A DNA stretch of 64,000 nt, taken from Serripes groenlandicus. Its lineage: Eukaryota > Mollusca > Bivalvia > Cardiida > Cardiidae. The position numbers and the translations under genes are program-made. The stretch spans positions 38,306,734 through 38,370,733 of the forward strand of contig JASEVX010000007.1 in NCBI GenBank assembly GCA_031761405.1. The letters are read 5' to 3'. Each line of letters opens with the position of its first letter. The stretch's first letter is position 1. Positions 52,809 through 63,789 of the stretch are shown here, in pieces. Under the pieces are notes generated by a model, which saw only the letters and a list, made by a program, of their open reading frames with translations, ran no database searches and was not told the origin of the DNA.

Positions 52809-53202
52809 TGACCCTTTCCAACATATAACCGCTTTCTGAAGCCTCTCCACCAGATGACTTTTGATTTGAAAACACTGTGGTAAATGGAGAAATTGCTCAT
52901 TATGAGAAATTTCTCCTTTAGCCACAGTGGTTACCACCCTATAGAATAACTATACTTTCATATAGAAAGATATTTCACGATTTTGTCCAGATGTTATTAA
53001 AGTCAGATGGCTTTTGATTTGAAAAAAATAAATACTGTGACAAAAGGAGAAAGTGCTCATAATGAGCAATTTCTCCTTTTGCCACAATATTTTCAACCCT
53101 ATCTTAAAATTATACTTTCTTATAGAAAGATTTTTCAAAAATGTTGTCAAAATGTTTTCAATGTCGTCTGCTGCATAATTTGGTGTTTGTCGGAAAGCTT
53201 GA
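52809..53202. repeat. Double-core family A MITE, reverse
   Basis: TTGACCCTTTCCAACATATA to GTCGGAAAGCTTGA. The middle (ACTTTTGATTTGAAAA ... AGAAAGATTTTTC) is tandemly duplicated, giving two core hairpins. Confidence 0.65.
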
Positions 53203-53372
53203 ACCCGTTCACTGCCGACTTTCGCTCACCAGGGATTTTGGTAAAATTCAATGTTTCAGTTGCAAACAATGCAGATTTCAAGAAAGACAGCTATTTCCGA
53301 GCTGTCTAACATGAATCTGCATTGTTTGAAAAAGCCTTGAATTGCCTTTTGCAGCGACGGAGTAAAGGGTTA
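53199..53372. repeat. Family B MITE
   Basis: TTGAACCCGTTCACTGCCGA to GCAGCGACGGAGTAAAGGGT; hairpin GACAGCTATTTCCGAGCTGT and ACAATGCAGATT/AATCTGCATTGT arms. Confidence 0.6.
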
Positions 53373-53989
53373 CATAATAATAAAGAGGGAATTAACAAAT
53401 CTTCATAAGAACACTAATGATTTAATAGTTGACAAAAGTGAACTATGATTATAGACGAACCTCTTTTTCACCTAGACTTTGGTATAAAGTGGTGTTAAGA
53501 CTCGACATCGCTAGGCGCGACTCGTTGTCATACTATGTTCGCTGTTCATTTAATGCATAGATTATCAGATTGGTCTTCAATAAGTCCCGAAATCGTCTGA
53601 CGCGGCCCTGATAAATATCGTAAGAAAATTGAATGACATATCGGATTCCTCCTTATTCCAGAAATATTATCCAAGTCGGCAATAAAGAACTGTACAATCG
53701 ATGTATAACGTGCATGGACATATAAGTTAGAGGCTATCCGATGTCCTTTATTCCGAGAGAGAATAACCTCATTACAGCCAACACGCGATGTCTATTGTTT
53801 CAATTCGTTTCTTTTGTGACAATGGATCATTGAAATAGCTTAACCCAAAATATATATAATTTTAAATATATATACAGTTGCATTTCACCCACTTGTTGGA
53901 TATAACATCTATACAGCCAATGAGATGCTTTCGCTATCTCGTCGGACAAGCATCTTAAAACATTCTAGTATTTCTAGAACTTATTCATT

Positions 53990-54180
53990 TTACATCGATT
54001 GCGAAACAAGCTTTAAGCTTATATTAATCACGCTCGATGTCCGCTTCCTGGAAACCAGTACTCGGGCCGTTTGTGTGGAAAAATCCCTAAGGCAGAACCC
54101 GCTCAGCACGGGATTCGAACCCGGGACAGTTGGCACAAGAGGCGCTCTTCCTCTGTACCGCTGTCTTCCACACATTAAAA
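53990..54180 (-). mobile_element. tRNA-headed SINE (type S4)
   Basis: On the minus strand GACAGCGGTACAGAGGAAGA and CCCGGGTTCGAATCCCGTGC form the head, and the body shares CGATGTCCGCTTCC and ATCGATTGCGA with 59115-59290. Confidence 0.55.
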
Positions 54181-54561
54181 CATTATGACAAACGGTCATG
54201 ACAAAATGGACCATACGACTATGCAATTTGATCAGTAACGTAATATATTGTTAAACCTGCGATAGTCGAATTAATAAGTTAAAAATCTTGTGTGCAGTTT
54301 TTAATAAAAAATACTGATCTACTTTAGTGCGTTTACCTGTTTGTAACAAATACGCCCAGGTTCTAATCTCTGCTCACCAAATGGCTATATAGTCGAGTGC
54401 GAGAACGAAACGATCTCTGTCATCTCTAGATGCCGGTCCCGGTCTTCATATCGCCCAAATATACGAGAGTGACGAAAGGGGATATAATTGTAGTTTTTGG
54501 TCAAAGTAACATTTATGGCTCTCTTTCTCATGAGCGTACAGAGGAAACTCTTGTAAGACAG

Positions 54562-54573
54562 TGCGCATGCGCA
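54562..54573. promoter_or_regulatory. NRF-1-like site
   Basis: TGCGCATGCGCA is a perfect 12-bp palindrome matching the NRF-1 consensus, followed by GGAAG (ETS-like). It lies in unique DNA, but no gene start could be assigned to it. Confidence 0.25.
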
Positions 54574-54689
54574 GGAAGCTTCAAAAGCTCCCCCTCTTGA
54601 CGCTACTCAAATACACTGGTCATACAAATATTGGAAACTATTATTAAAAGATGATCGACTGATTAGAGTTGAACCCCGTTTCAACAGTA

Positions 54690-54945
54690 TTTCAGTTATA
54701 CAACAGCAGCCAGTTTATCCATCAATCAATGTGTTTCCGGATACTCTCGCATCAGTACTGTACACATTATTCTTCACACTGAATTAGTTTCCCTTACTGA
54801 CAGTCCATGGATGGAAGACGTAGAATGTTAGTCACAGTAGATTTTGTCAATCATCGGAAAGATTTAATTAGAAGACCCAAGATTCGATCTCACGATCCCT
54901 TGATCGATATTCCTCGCCGCCATCGATTGACCTATGGCGGCTCGA
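54690..54945 (-). mobile_element. Diverged tRNA-headed SINE (S1-like)
   Basis: TTTCAGTTATACAACAGCAG, GGATGGAAGACGTAGAATGT and CAAGATTCGATCTCACGATC match the S1 plan with many changes. Confidence 0.5.
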
Positions 54946-55960
54946 TAACAGAGAAGATGTCCGCAGTCAATCACGCAAGAATATTTGATCTAGCATGTTT
55001 CTCTGTTTGAATGTACGGTTGTTGTTGTTGCATAATATAAGTTCTAAACACAACTAACTACTTGTATATATTTTTATTTTATTTCTTAAGACAATCTAGG
55101 AACCGTTAGAAATGTTGGGGATATGGTTTTGTACTGGCGGTAAACACGAGGAAGTAAACTACATCACAAGAGAGTGTTTATAATAAGCTGAAAGTTTGTT
55201 TCCCAGTCGATGGAAAATAAATAAAATTAACGTAAACTACACCTTCGATGTCTAAATGAAAGTTGTGAACACTCTAAATAGCGACGGATATTATGAAAAA
55301 CAGTGTATATTAGAAATAACATGATTTCCCATGAGCAGACATGTTTCGACGCATTTGCAGTAGACGGTTTTTGAAAACACTGTGACAAAAGGAGAAACTG
55401 TTCATCATGAGCAATGTCCCTATTCTATTCAATAATTATAGTCATTTGAAGAACAAAATCCATAGTTTTGACAAGATGTTTTACACGTCGTCTGCTTACG
55501 ATTTGTTAAATGCAAGACGAGGTTATTGGTATATCATTTTGCCTCAGATTGCTTCCGAGCAGACGACATTTAAACATATCAGGTATTGAGTCAATATCAG
55601 GTCATTACCAGGACAAACCAAAATACTTTCTACTGGTCATTTCAAAATGACTCGGTTCGTGTAATGACATGCTACAAGCAAGAATGTTTCAATTTTCCGC
55701 TTCAGTCTTCAGCTACTCTCAGTAAATCACCCCCGCTCGTAAAACACGAACTCCCAGCAGCCGAATCTCATTTAAATGTCGTCTGCGGGAATTGTATGTC
55801 AATCGTCTGTTGTCGTAAACGATGTCGCCACGTAAGAGTTCTTATCGTTCTGTTACATCTTGACAATTATAAAGCGCCGCTGTTTTCTTGTTGTTGAATG
55901 TCTCTCTCGTTGAATTGGACTTGTTATAAACAAATTTCAAACTTCTTTTGAACACCATGT
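54946..55960. other. Intergenic DNA with a decayed family A MITE
   Basis: Traces of a reverse family A copy at 55335-55580 (GACAAAAGGAGAAACTGTTC, ACACGTCGTCTGCTTACG). The 103-codon frame at 55586-55897 has no recognisable content. Confidence 0.35.
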
Positions 55961-55963
55961 TTG

Positions 55964-56107
55964 TTTTTCTTAAACAATGTTATTTTCTTAATTTCTTAAA
56001 CAATGTTATTTTCTTATTTTCTTAAGCAATGTTATTTTCTTAAACTGTTATTTTCTTAAACAATGTTATTTTCTTAAACTGTTATTTTCTTAAACAATGT
56101 TATTTTC
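55964..56107. repeat. TTTTCTTAAACAATGTTA minisatellite
   Basis: Units of 17-24 bp (ACAATGTTATTTTCTTAA and the shorter ACTGTTATTTTCTTAA) repeat about eight times, then are interrupted by a MITE and resume at 56337. Confidence 0.85.
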
Positions 56108-56336
56108 TTAACCCTTTCCCTCATGCGACAATTCTGCAGCAGAATACTTTGAACATATTTTGTCAAAAACTGGAAAATCTCTTTAATTGAATGGATAACC
56201 TAAGACAAAAACTGGAAAACAATGTGGCAAAAGGAGAAATTGCACGTTTTGTGCAATTTCTTCTTTTGTCACTATGTATCCAAAAAGACGTCTGCTGCAG
56301 AGGCGTCAGAAAGCGTCTATATGAGGGAAAGGGTAA
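56108..56336. repeat. Family A MITE, complete, inside a minisatellite
   Basis: TTAACCCTTTCCCTCATGCG to GAGGGAAAGGGTAAA, core GCACGTTTTGTGC. The left TTAA belongs to the array unit TTTTCTTAAACAATG; after the element the array continues AACAATGTTA, so the insertion point is TTAA. Confidence 0.88.
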
Positions 56337-56646
56337 AACAATGTTATTTCCTTTAAAATATATCTCTCTGAAAGTAAACCATCGCTACTGCAACGGAAAT
56401 AAGTTGCTACCAGAAAAAGATTTCCAAGAGAGGTTTAACTGAATGGCAAAGAATAATTTCAAATTACGAACAAGTAAATACTTTTTTTAAGTTTAAGAAA
56501 TAAACCTCAAGCTTTTATCCTTTCTTTGATAATCCTCCGCCTAGAAAAGATCTTCTGAAAGTTTAAAATTCTAAAAGCAGGAAATGTTATTTACAGTATA
56601 TCAAAATGTATATAAGACTGCAAGAATGTGCAGGCTGATCTTGGTC

Positions 56647-56881
56647 TTAACCCTTTCCCACATACAAAAAATCTGCAGCAGACCTGACGACTTTGATCAC
56701 ATCTTAACAAAAAGATGAAAAACCTCTATGCATGAAGGTTTACTTACTGACAAAAGTTGAAAACATTCTGGCAAAAGGAGAAATTGCTCGTTTTGAGCAA
56801 TTTCTACTTTTGTCACAATGTTTTTAAAAGTCGTCTGTTTCAGAGGCGCCAGAAAGCGTCTATATCAGCGAAAGGGCTAAT
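56647..56881. repeat. Family A MITE, complete
   Basis: TTAACCCTTTCCCACATACA to GCGAAAGGGCTAA; core GCTCGTTTTGAGC. Confidence 0.8.
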
Positions 56882-56974
56882 TGTCGAAGTGTTGTAGTTC
56901 AAATTCGTACTGTACGACACACTTTTAATGTCGTGTTAAGATAAGGTTTACGTTTGGACCATTTCTTGGTCTTT

Positions 56975-57207
56975 CACACCGCTATCAACATCTTTTCAGT
57001 TATATAAGGTCCTTTTCTGGGTAAATAATCAGTTCTGCCGTTAATATTTATTCTCACACCGAGACATCCGTGAGTCATAATGTTGTCCCTGCAACGCTCG
57101 AGCGCATAACTACCATTTTAAAGATTTTGGTATGTAGTAACTTGACCGGGGATCGAACCCCGCTCTCCCGTTCCCAATGCGGACACTTTCTTACTACTAC
57201 ACCACGG
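56975..57207 (-). mobile_element. tRNA-headed SINE (type S2), diverged
   Basis: On the minus strand CCGTGGTGTAGTAGTAAGAA and GGGTTCGATCCCCGGTC form the head; the body ends in the AAAGATGTTGATAGCGG region. Confidence 0.6.
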
Positions 57208-57354
57208 TGAAAATGGCTATGACTAAACGCTAACCATATGTTAGATCAAATTTGAAATTATCGAATATCAAATATCACTATTTTTAGAAACGGCAACGTT
57301 AAAATTAAAATGCGAGTTCACCTGAAATTTGACGGAGACGAAGTCCCGAAACTA

Positions 57355-57510
57355 AAGAAAACTCACATGGAGGAAAAGAAGCAACAAAGGAACTCACATT
57401 GAGGAGAAAAATCAACGGACAAACTCTCACGGAGGAGAGGAAGCAACACACAAACTCACATTGAGGAAAAGAAAGCAACAAACAAACTCACATCAAGGAG
57501 AAGAACAAGC
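57355..57510. repeat. 31-bp minisatellite
   Basis: About five diverged units of AACTCACATTGAGGAGAAAA plus GCAACAAACA. The period is not a multiple of three, so it is not a coding repeat. Confidence 0.7.
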
Positions 57511-57812
57511 CTTATCGCCAACAAAGTCTACGTCAACACGTCGAAGTAGCATAAAAAGCGCGCCAATACATCACGTATCTGTCTATCCCACAAACAAGTA
57601 CAGGTGCATACCAGGGTTTTTATCCATAACTCTTGTCTCTTTGACTTTTATTTCTTCTTTACAAACGTGACAGTTGTTTTCTACATTGGTGAGGCTGTAA
57701 AATCGCGCGTCAGTGGGAAGTGTGTGTGTTTTTTTGCTGTTGTAACTGGGGAAAGTAAGAAATATTATTTTTAATTAAATCGGATGTTGCGAATGTATAC
57801 TACGATGTATTG

Positions 57813-58262
57813 TGTCCTTTTGTCCCTTTCCCCTCATATAAATACTCTACAGCAGACGACTTTGCAAACGTCCTTTTGTCCCTTTCCCCTCATATAAATA
57901 CTCTACAGCAGACGACTTTGAAAACGTCCTTTTGTCCCTTTCCCCTCATATAAATACTCTACAGCAGACGACTTTGAAAACGTCCTTTTGTCCCTTTCCC
58001 CTCATATAAATACTCTACAGCAGACGACTTTGCAAACGTCCTTTTGTCCCTTTCCCCTCATATAAATACTCTACAGCAGACGACTTTGCAAACGTCCTTT
58101 TGTCCCTTTCCCCTCATATAAATACTCTACAGCAGACGACTTTGAAAACGTCCTTTTGTCCCTTTCCCCTCATATAAATACTCTACAGCAGACGACTTTG
58201 CAAACGTCCTTTTGTCCCTTTCCCCTCATATAAATACTCTACAGCAGACGACTTTGCAAACG
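57813..58262. repeat. 56-bp satellite made from a family A MITE end
   Basis: Eight nearly identical units, each with CCTTTTGTCCCTTTCCCCTC, ATATAAATACTCTACAG and CAGACGACTTTGAAAAC, which is the left terminus of family A. Units differ only at TTTGAAAA versus TTTGCAAA. The rest of the MITE follows (58263-58460). Confidence 0.92.
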
Positions 58263-59000
58263 TCTATGCAAACATTTTGAAGATAACGGGAGGGTGCATA
58301 ATATTAGTTCCAGGCACAAGACATAATGAAGTGTAACTATTGAATAGAACTGAACATACTGTTGAAAAGAAGAAATTTCTCATTATAAGCAAATGCTCCT
58401 TTTTCTACATTCATTTCAAAAGTTGCTTCAAAATGCGTCTGCAAGTGGGAAATGGGCTAATAACTAAGAGATCGTCCTTGCGGAAAGGTATAAGTTGGCA
58501 TTTCTTTATAGTGTAGGTTAAGATCACCCTGATCATGTCTTACACGTATCAGAATGTACATAGAGCTGAACACGTTGTTACACAAGGGGAACAAGCTCAT
58601 TAATAGCAAATGCTCATTTTGCTACATTGATTTCAAAAGATGCGTGAAAATTCGTCTGAAAATGGGAAACGAGTTAATAACATACAATACCTCGCCAGAA
58701 AGAACAGGTACAACTTGGCATTTCTTTAAAGAGAAAGTTAAGATCACCCTGATAATATTACATGTATCAGAATCTACACAAATTGACATAGAGCTGGACA
58801 CGTTGTAACAAACGGAGAAATAGCTCATTAATAGCAAATGCTCATTTTGCTACATTGATTTCAAACGATGCGTGAAAATGCGTCTGCAAATGGGAAACGG
58901 GTTAATAACATACAATACCTCGTCAGAACGAACGGGCACACATTGGCATTTCTGTATAGTGTAGGTTAACATTACCCTGTCAATCGGGTCATGTCTTACA
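58263..59000. repeat. MITE right half expanded as 217-228 bp tandem units
   Basis: The segment GCTCATTAATAGCAAATGCT, TTTGCTACATTGATTTCAAA, GGGAAACGGGTTAATAAC occurs three times (ends near 58457, 58674, 58902) together with a linker AACTTGGCATTTCTTTA ... ATCACCCTGAT. The last unit fades after 58990. Confidence 0.7.
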
Positions 59001-59114
59001 TGTATCAGAATGTACACAAGTTGACAGAACTGTCTAACGAGCTTGTGTTTATGCAATACATGTATGTAAACAGCGAACATTCTAATATGGATATATACTG
59101 TTTACAAAAGCGAA

Positions 59115-59290
59115 CTTATTTATTTTACATCGATTGCGAGGCAATCTTTCAGCTTATATCAAATCACGCCCGATGTCTGCTTCCCAGAGACTTCATCAGT
59201 ACTCGCGCCGTTTGCGTGGAAAAATCTCAAACTCCGAATCCGCTCATCACAGGACTCGAACCCGGGACCTTTGCGAACTTGTAACTTGTC
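59115..59290 (-). mobile_element. tRNA-headed SINE (type S4), diverged
   Basis: ACATCGATTGCGAGGCAATC, CGCCCGATGTCTGCTTCC and GACTCGAACCCGGGACC match the copy at 53990-54180. Confidence 0.5.
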
Positions 59291-59395
59291 CAATTGGCGG
59301 GCTCAAATGAACCGCTTCTGGTGATCTGGGGTCTTATTGCAGTACAACCAGCCAGAACATCATTCGGATCACTGCTCCGAAACAACGGTAGTCAG

Positions 59396-59437
59396 GGGGG
59401 GGGGGGGGGGGGGTTGCGGGGGTTGGGGGGTTGGGGT
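59396..59437 (+). repeat. G-run, potential G-quadruplex
   Basis: A run of about 18 G is followed by TTGCGGGGGTTGGGGGGTTG and GGG, giving at least four G-tracts. It lies about 50 bp beyond the stop of the orphan minus-strand coding segment. Confidence 0.85.
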
Positions 59438-59484
59438 CCCCTTGCAAATATCATTAATAGACTGGTTTATGCTGCGAGACCGGA

Positions 59485-60187
59485 TTATACGAAAGGTATC
59501 TGATCATCGAAACCTGCCACCTCTTTGCATTTCAGTCTTTTTGTAATTTCATTTTTTGACTGTGTAAGTAGCTCGCCAGCAACATTTTGGGTTTGTTTCA
59601 AGTGTTCATAATATAATGTTTTTTTGGCAATTAAGCTTTCATACGCTTCTGTTCCCACATCTATATTATTTGCATGCATGAAGTGATGTTCAAAGAAACA
59701 CACTTTTGCCCAGTCATCTTCACTAAGCTGTCCCTTATAATGTGTGTTCAGTGTTTCCAAATTGTTTTCATTTATTTCTAATGTTTTCATGTCATTCCTA
59801 TCAAAAAATAAATCAGATGCCACTTGCTGGTATATCTGCAATACAGTTGTCACTCTGCATTGAGCTTTGCTTGTGATGCATTGATTGTAGAGTTCCTTTG
59901 ACAATTGGCTACATACTTCAGACTGTGTTGAATTGGCAAAGAAGAAATGCACAACATTTTGAGCTTTAAACGCAGTTTGGCCATTACTTTTACAATATAT
60001 TCCTTCCCTTTCAGCCACCGAAAAACATTGGCCTTTACAAAATGTGTCTCGTCAGGAAGAATTTTTTTCTCAAAAAATCTATGAGTTGATGGAAAGCAAC
60101 ATATTCTATTCCAGTATCATCAGTTACAATGGAAAGTTCTTTCAAACCTAGAGTTTTAAATTCCACCATTTCGATGTAAAGTTTTAC
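59485..60187 (-). pseudogene. Unrecognised coding segment, frameshifted (orphan)
   Basis: On the minus strand an intact 177-codon frame (60018-59485) ends in TAA. Coding-like sequence continues upstream to an acceptor (tatttatttcag, exon start at 60187), but in another frame: VKLYIEMVEFKTLGLKELSI, VTDDTGIEYVAFHQLIDFL, then KANVFRWLKGKEYI. At least one, more likely two, 1-nt shifts (around 60005 and 60070) separate the parts. The protein is about 230 residues, acidic, rich in Q, N and K, with no signal peptide or membrane segment. Motifs such as EDDWAKVCFFEHHFMHAN suggest a helical globular protein. Composition is balanced and unlike the surrounding repeats. I do not recognise the family. It could be a decayed exon of a host gene or part of a transposon protein. 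Confidence 0.45.
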
Positions 60188-60671
60188 CTGAAATAAATAG
60201 GTTTTCAATTATTTTGACAACATAATTGCCTGTTCTTCTCAAATGCGAAAAACAAAGGCAATACATATTGATATTATATATGTAAATCTTACTTACGAAT
60301 TGTCCTTATTGCGAATATCATCTAAAACATCTCTTTAAACTGGTGGTTAATATAACAAGTTGTTTTATATAATCATATAACAAATTGTTGACTTCATTTG
60401 TGCTTTACGTTTTAACAAAAGAAAAGCACATTCAATTTAAAATACTTAAAGCAAAAATATTTTTTTTTTTTTTTTTTTTAAAGAAATCATAATCTAACAA
60501 TAGTATATCATAAATGTGGAATGAGCATCAAAGTATCGAAAGATAACATACCTTTTCTGTATTGGTAGATTTTCATTTTAAGCCTTAGCAAGACAAACTC
60601 AATTTCAGAATATTTAGCTCACATACTGCAATAACGGTCAGTACAAGAAACATCTGTGATACACACAGTAA
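60188..60671. other. AT-rich DNA upstream of the orphan coding segment
   Basis: A T-run of 18 at about 60462-60479 is present. On the minus strand a short candidate exon ends in AAGGACAATTC before gtaagt (about 60297), but its phase does not fit the segment at 60187, so it is not called. Confidence 0.3.
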
Positions 60672-60725
60672 ATAGCCCAGCAGGATCAGCGCAGGCTGAT
60701 CTGGTCGATACATTACGCAGATGTC
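60672..60725. repeat. Family C MITE fragment
   Basis: GATCAGCGCAGGCTGATCTG and GTCGATACATTACGCAG only. An S3-type SINE fragment follows at 60745-60840. Confidence 0.5.
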
Positions 60726-61227
60726 TATCGCCGGTTATGACTGAGACCTGTTGGACAAGACACGCTACCTATCCTAGTACTTGTAAGTCATAGGCGGATC
60801 ATGGATAAGTGTATTCTCCCCGTGATGTTACACAAAATACTTTTAAACACAAACTGTCTATGATAGACAATCATATGTCAACGTGAACAGACGGAGGAGT
60901 ACAGATTTAGCTTTTTAAGTATTATAGTTCCTGTAGTTGTTTACACCAACGTGAGACAACTATATCCAGGAACACATATCATTACGATAAATGATAAGCC
61001 CGGAATGCAAGCTGATATTTAAGCCCCGTCACACGAAAACAGACCTTCTGGACTTTGCGATCTGCGTCAGGCGACCATCCAAACCAGCCTGCGACCAGCG
61101 TCCATTCAGACAAGTGTGCGCCTTCGCTGTCTGGTCCGTTACATGTATCAATAAACAAACATATGATGTGAGTTGGAGGGTTTAAATTGTATTCCTCGTT
61201 ATTGTTAACGTTTGTTATGATTGTACG

Positions 61228-61437
61228 TTAACCCTTTTCCACCTGCAGACACATTTTGACGCAATAGCCGCAGACGACTTTGTTAACATTGTGCTCGTGA
61301 GGAGCAATTTCTCCTTTTACCACAATGCTTTCCACTTTTAGTCATTGGTTATCCATTCAATTTAAGAGATTAACCATTGTTTGACACAATATTTTCAAAT
61401 TCGTCTGCTGCAGATTTCTTGTATGTGGGAAAGGGTA
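61228..61437. repeat. Family A MITE, reverse
   Basis: TTAACCCTTTTCCACCTGCA to GTGGGAAAGGGTAAA; the left core arm is mostly deleted. Confidence 0.75.
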
Positions 61438-61670
61438 AAGACATTTGTGTTGACTAAGGCTTGGAACATGTAGCGAACTATTTTCAAGGTAAACATGGGC
61501 CGTGGCTGGCGACATGGGGTCCTATTGCAACTCCAAGTAATAATTGAGATTTACATTGACGTACAACTAGCGATATGTACAGTTCTAGTTATTTTGTCAG
61601 AATATGCATTTATGTAAATAGAAAATACATACCGACAATGAAGTGCATATGCACATGCACACATGGACGA

Positions 61671-61972
61671 TCCCCCGGTAGCTCAGTCTGCAGCGACGCG
61701 GGCTGTCAATACAGGTGGTCATGAGTTCGAATCTAAACTCGGCCAAATTCTTTCGGACGTTTGATAAAAGTAACTGCGATAAGCGTCATTCGTCTGTCAA
61801 ATTGCCTTGAAGTATATGTGCACCCACTGAACAGCAGGGAGTAGCTTGGGAATACGTGTGTGGATTACCGGTGTGAGAGCACATGGGTATGTGAACTGTT
61901 CGCCGGCATATGACTGGAGATTAAAAACGGCATTAAACCCAAATGAATCAATCAATGCATCACTCAATCAAT
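61671..61972 (+). mobile_element. tRNA-headed SINE (type S1), full length with AATC tail
   Basis: Head CCCCGGTAGCTCAGTCTGCA and CATGAGTTCGAATCTAAAC; body GGCCAAATTCTTTCGGACG and GCCGGCATATGACTGGAGAT; 3' end AACGGCATTAAACCCAAATG followed by AATC units. It is the most complete copy of the family. The 72-codon frame in it is not a gene. Confidence 0.8.
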
Positions 61973-62343
61973 TATTGTACGCAGATACAGCAGGATCCCC
62001 TAATCCCCTGACGCAACTCATAAAACATATTGATCACAGGACTACGAATCGTTATGGAATGTGATTCATCTTGAATGCCTGTAGATACTAAAATGCCCCA
62101 TTATTAGAATTGGTATGACCACATGGACGGACAAACACTCCTACGTTTGACCTCTTAGGTGGTACATCAATTGTTTTCAAACAAAAGAATGACCACTTAA
62201 AAAAAAAAAATATATACAAAATTAAGTAGCTACGGAATTAATTAAAAGATTGTTTAGTCCTATCTATGCCTTACCTGTAAGCACATAATACACCAATCGT
62301 GTACACTAAATGATGACCGGTCAGACGGACCTTTCTTGGGACA

Positions 62344-62568
62344 TTAACCCTTTCCCTCATACGACAATTCTGCAGCAGACGACTTTGTATTTTGTCAAAA
62401 CATAGAAAATCTCCATAATTGAATGGATAACCTATGACAAAAAGTGGAAAACATTGTGGCAAAAGGAGAAATTGCACGTTTTGTGCAATTTCTTCTTTTG
62501 TCACTTTGTTTTCAAAACGCCGTCAACTGCAGAGGCGTCAGAAAGCGTCTATATGAGGGAAAGGGTTA
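62344..62568. repeat. Family A MITE, complete
   Basis: TTAACCCTTTCCCTCATACG to GAGGGAAAGGGTTAA, core GCACGTTTTGTGC. Confidence 0.87.
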
Positions 62569-62958
62569 AACATTATTATATGTTGGTATTTCTAGCGATG
62601 AAAATAACATGATTAGACGACTATAGCCAGAAATACCCATCATTACGATCAATGATAATAGCCCGGGCTACAAGTAGATGATTAATTGTTTCTCTGCGAC
62701 TAGCAACGATCCAGACCAGCTTGAGCATCCGCACAGTCTGATCAGGAACATATGGTCGTTACAACAACGGTTCTATTTAAACTCAGACTTAACAGAAAAA
62801 GCAAGTTAAAGGTAATTGTCGTTAATTGCAAATATATCCGAAGGTCGGTGCTCAATCATTGATCAAAGATAAGCCCGGAATACAAATAGATGATTAATTG
62901 GTTCTTCATTGTTATGCAATTTTACGACTGTTCCAACAGACATATCCTGAAAAATAGA
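62569..62958. repeat. Small dispersed repeat (GATAAGCCCGGAATACAA)
   Basis: ATGATAATAGCCCGGGCTAC (62650), AGATAAGCCCGGAATACAAA (62868) and a related copy near 60990 (ATGATAAGCCCGGAATGCAA) share TAGATGATTAATTG downstream. The class is unknown. Confidence 0.4.
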
Positions 62959-63171
62959 TTAACTCTTTCACTGCTGAATTTAACAAAGTCGACTATTCAA
63001 TGTTGAAAAGTGGACCACTCCATTTTTTGTTCATCGGGAATTTTGGTAACATTTAATGTCTAAGTGGCAACCAATACATATTTCAGTAAAGTCAGATCGT
63101 TACGAGATGTCTCACCAAAATATGTATTGCTTGAAAAATCCTTTAATTTCCTTTGGCTGCGAAGGGGCTAA
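62959..63171. repeat. Family B MITE
   Basis: TTAACTCTTTCACTGCTGAA to CTTTGGCTGCGAAGGGGCTA; hairpin around GATCGTTACGAGATGTCTC. Confidence 0.65.
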
Positions 63172-63360
63172 GAATGGCTATGCGAACGGTTTGAATATAA
63201 CAGAGCAAGGCCATACCCAAAACAAACCTTCGTACACCACACGAAAAAGATTAAATTGCATACTGTTATATGGTCATAAACGTTATGAGAAGCTTATAGG
63301 ATGCTTGTCTAACTAGATAGCAAACTGCGACGGTCCTGATCAGATTGCGCGAGGACTTCG

Positions 63361-63545
63361 CCGTTTTTAACATTATACAAGTTATTTCACGGCGGCAAGT
63401 TCACCTAACAACGTTCTAACTGAATTTCTTCCCAGGCTACTGGTCACTTATTCATAACTATTTTAGCATATGGATTGAGGACGAATGATGCTAGGAAGGT
63501 ACAATGAATGATGTAAATCATCGGACAGAAAAGATTGCCCTAAGC
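63361..63545 (-). mobile_element. S1-type SINE body
   Basis: GTTATTTCACGGCGGCAAGT, GGATTGAGGACGAATGATGC and GTAAATCATCGGACAGAAAA; the head is missing. Confidence 0.5.
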
Positions 63546-63609
63546 ACACAATACTATTCATATGCATCTGGAGCTTCCCACATAAATTTCAGCAAACAAG
63601 TGGAAGATC

Positions 63610-63765
63610 AAAGTCGAGTTGACTGTTTGTAGAAAACGATGACGAAAGGAACACACGATGACTTATGTAAATACTCGGACAGAAAAGGTTGCCGAGTCGA
63701 GGTTCGAACTCCCGATCTCGTGGTGGACAGCTCTCCTCATTACCGACAGAGCTATCGCGGTTTGA
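63610..63765 (-). mobile_element. tRNA-headed SINE (S1), 5' half
   Basis: On the minus strand AACCGCGATAGCTCTGTCGG and GGGAGTTCGAACCTCGACTC give good A and B boxes. The body is broken after CATCGTGTGTTCC. Confidence 0.65.
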
Positions 63766-63789
63766 CACACACACACGAACCGTAAATAA

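Noticed and set aside
57355..57670. Zinc-finger linker-like repeats (THxxEEK) in a 69-codon ORF
   Set aside because: The underlying repeat is 31 bp, not a multiple of three, and no C2H2 spacing is present.
61846..62064. 72-codon ORF
   Set aside because: It is the translated 3' part of a full-length SINE.
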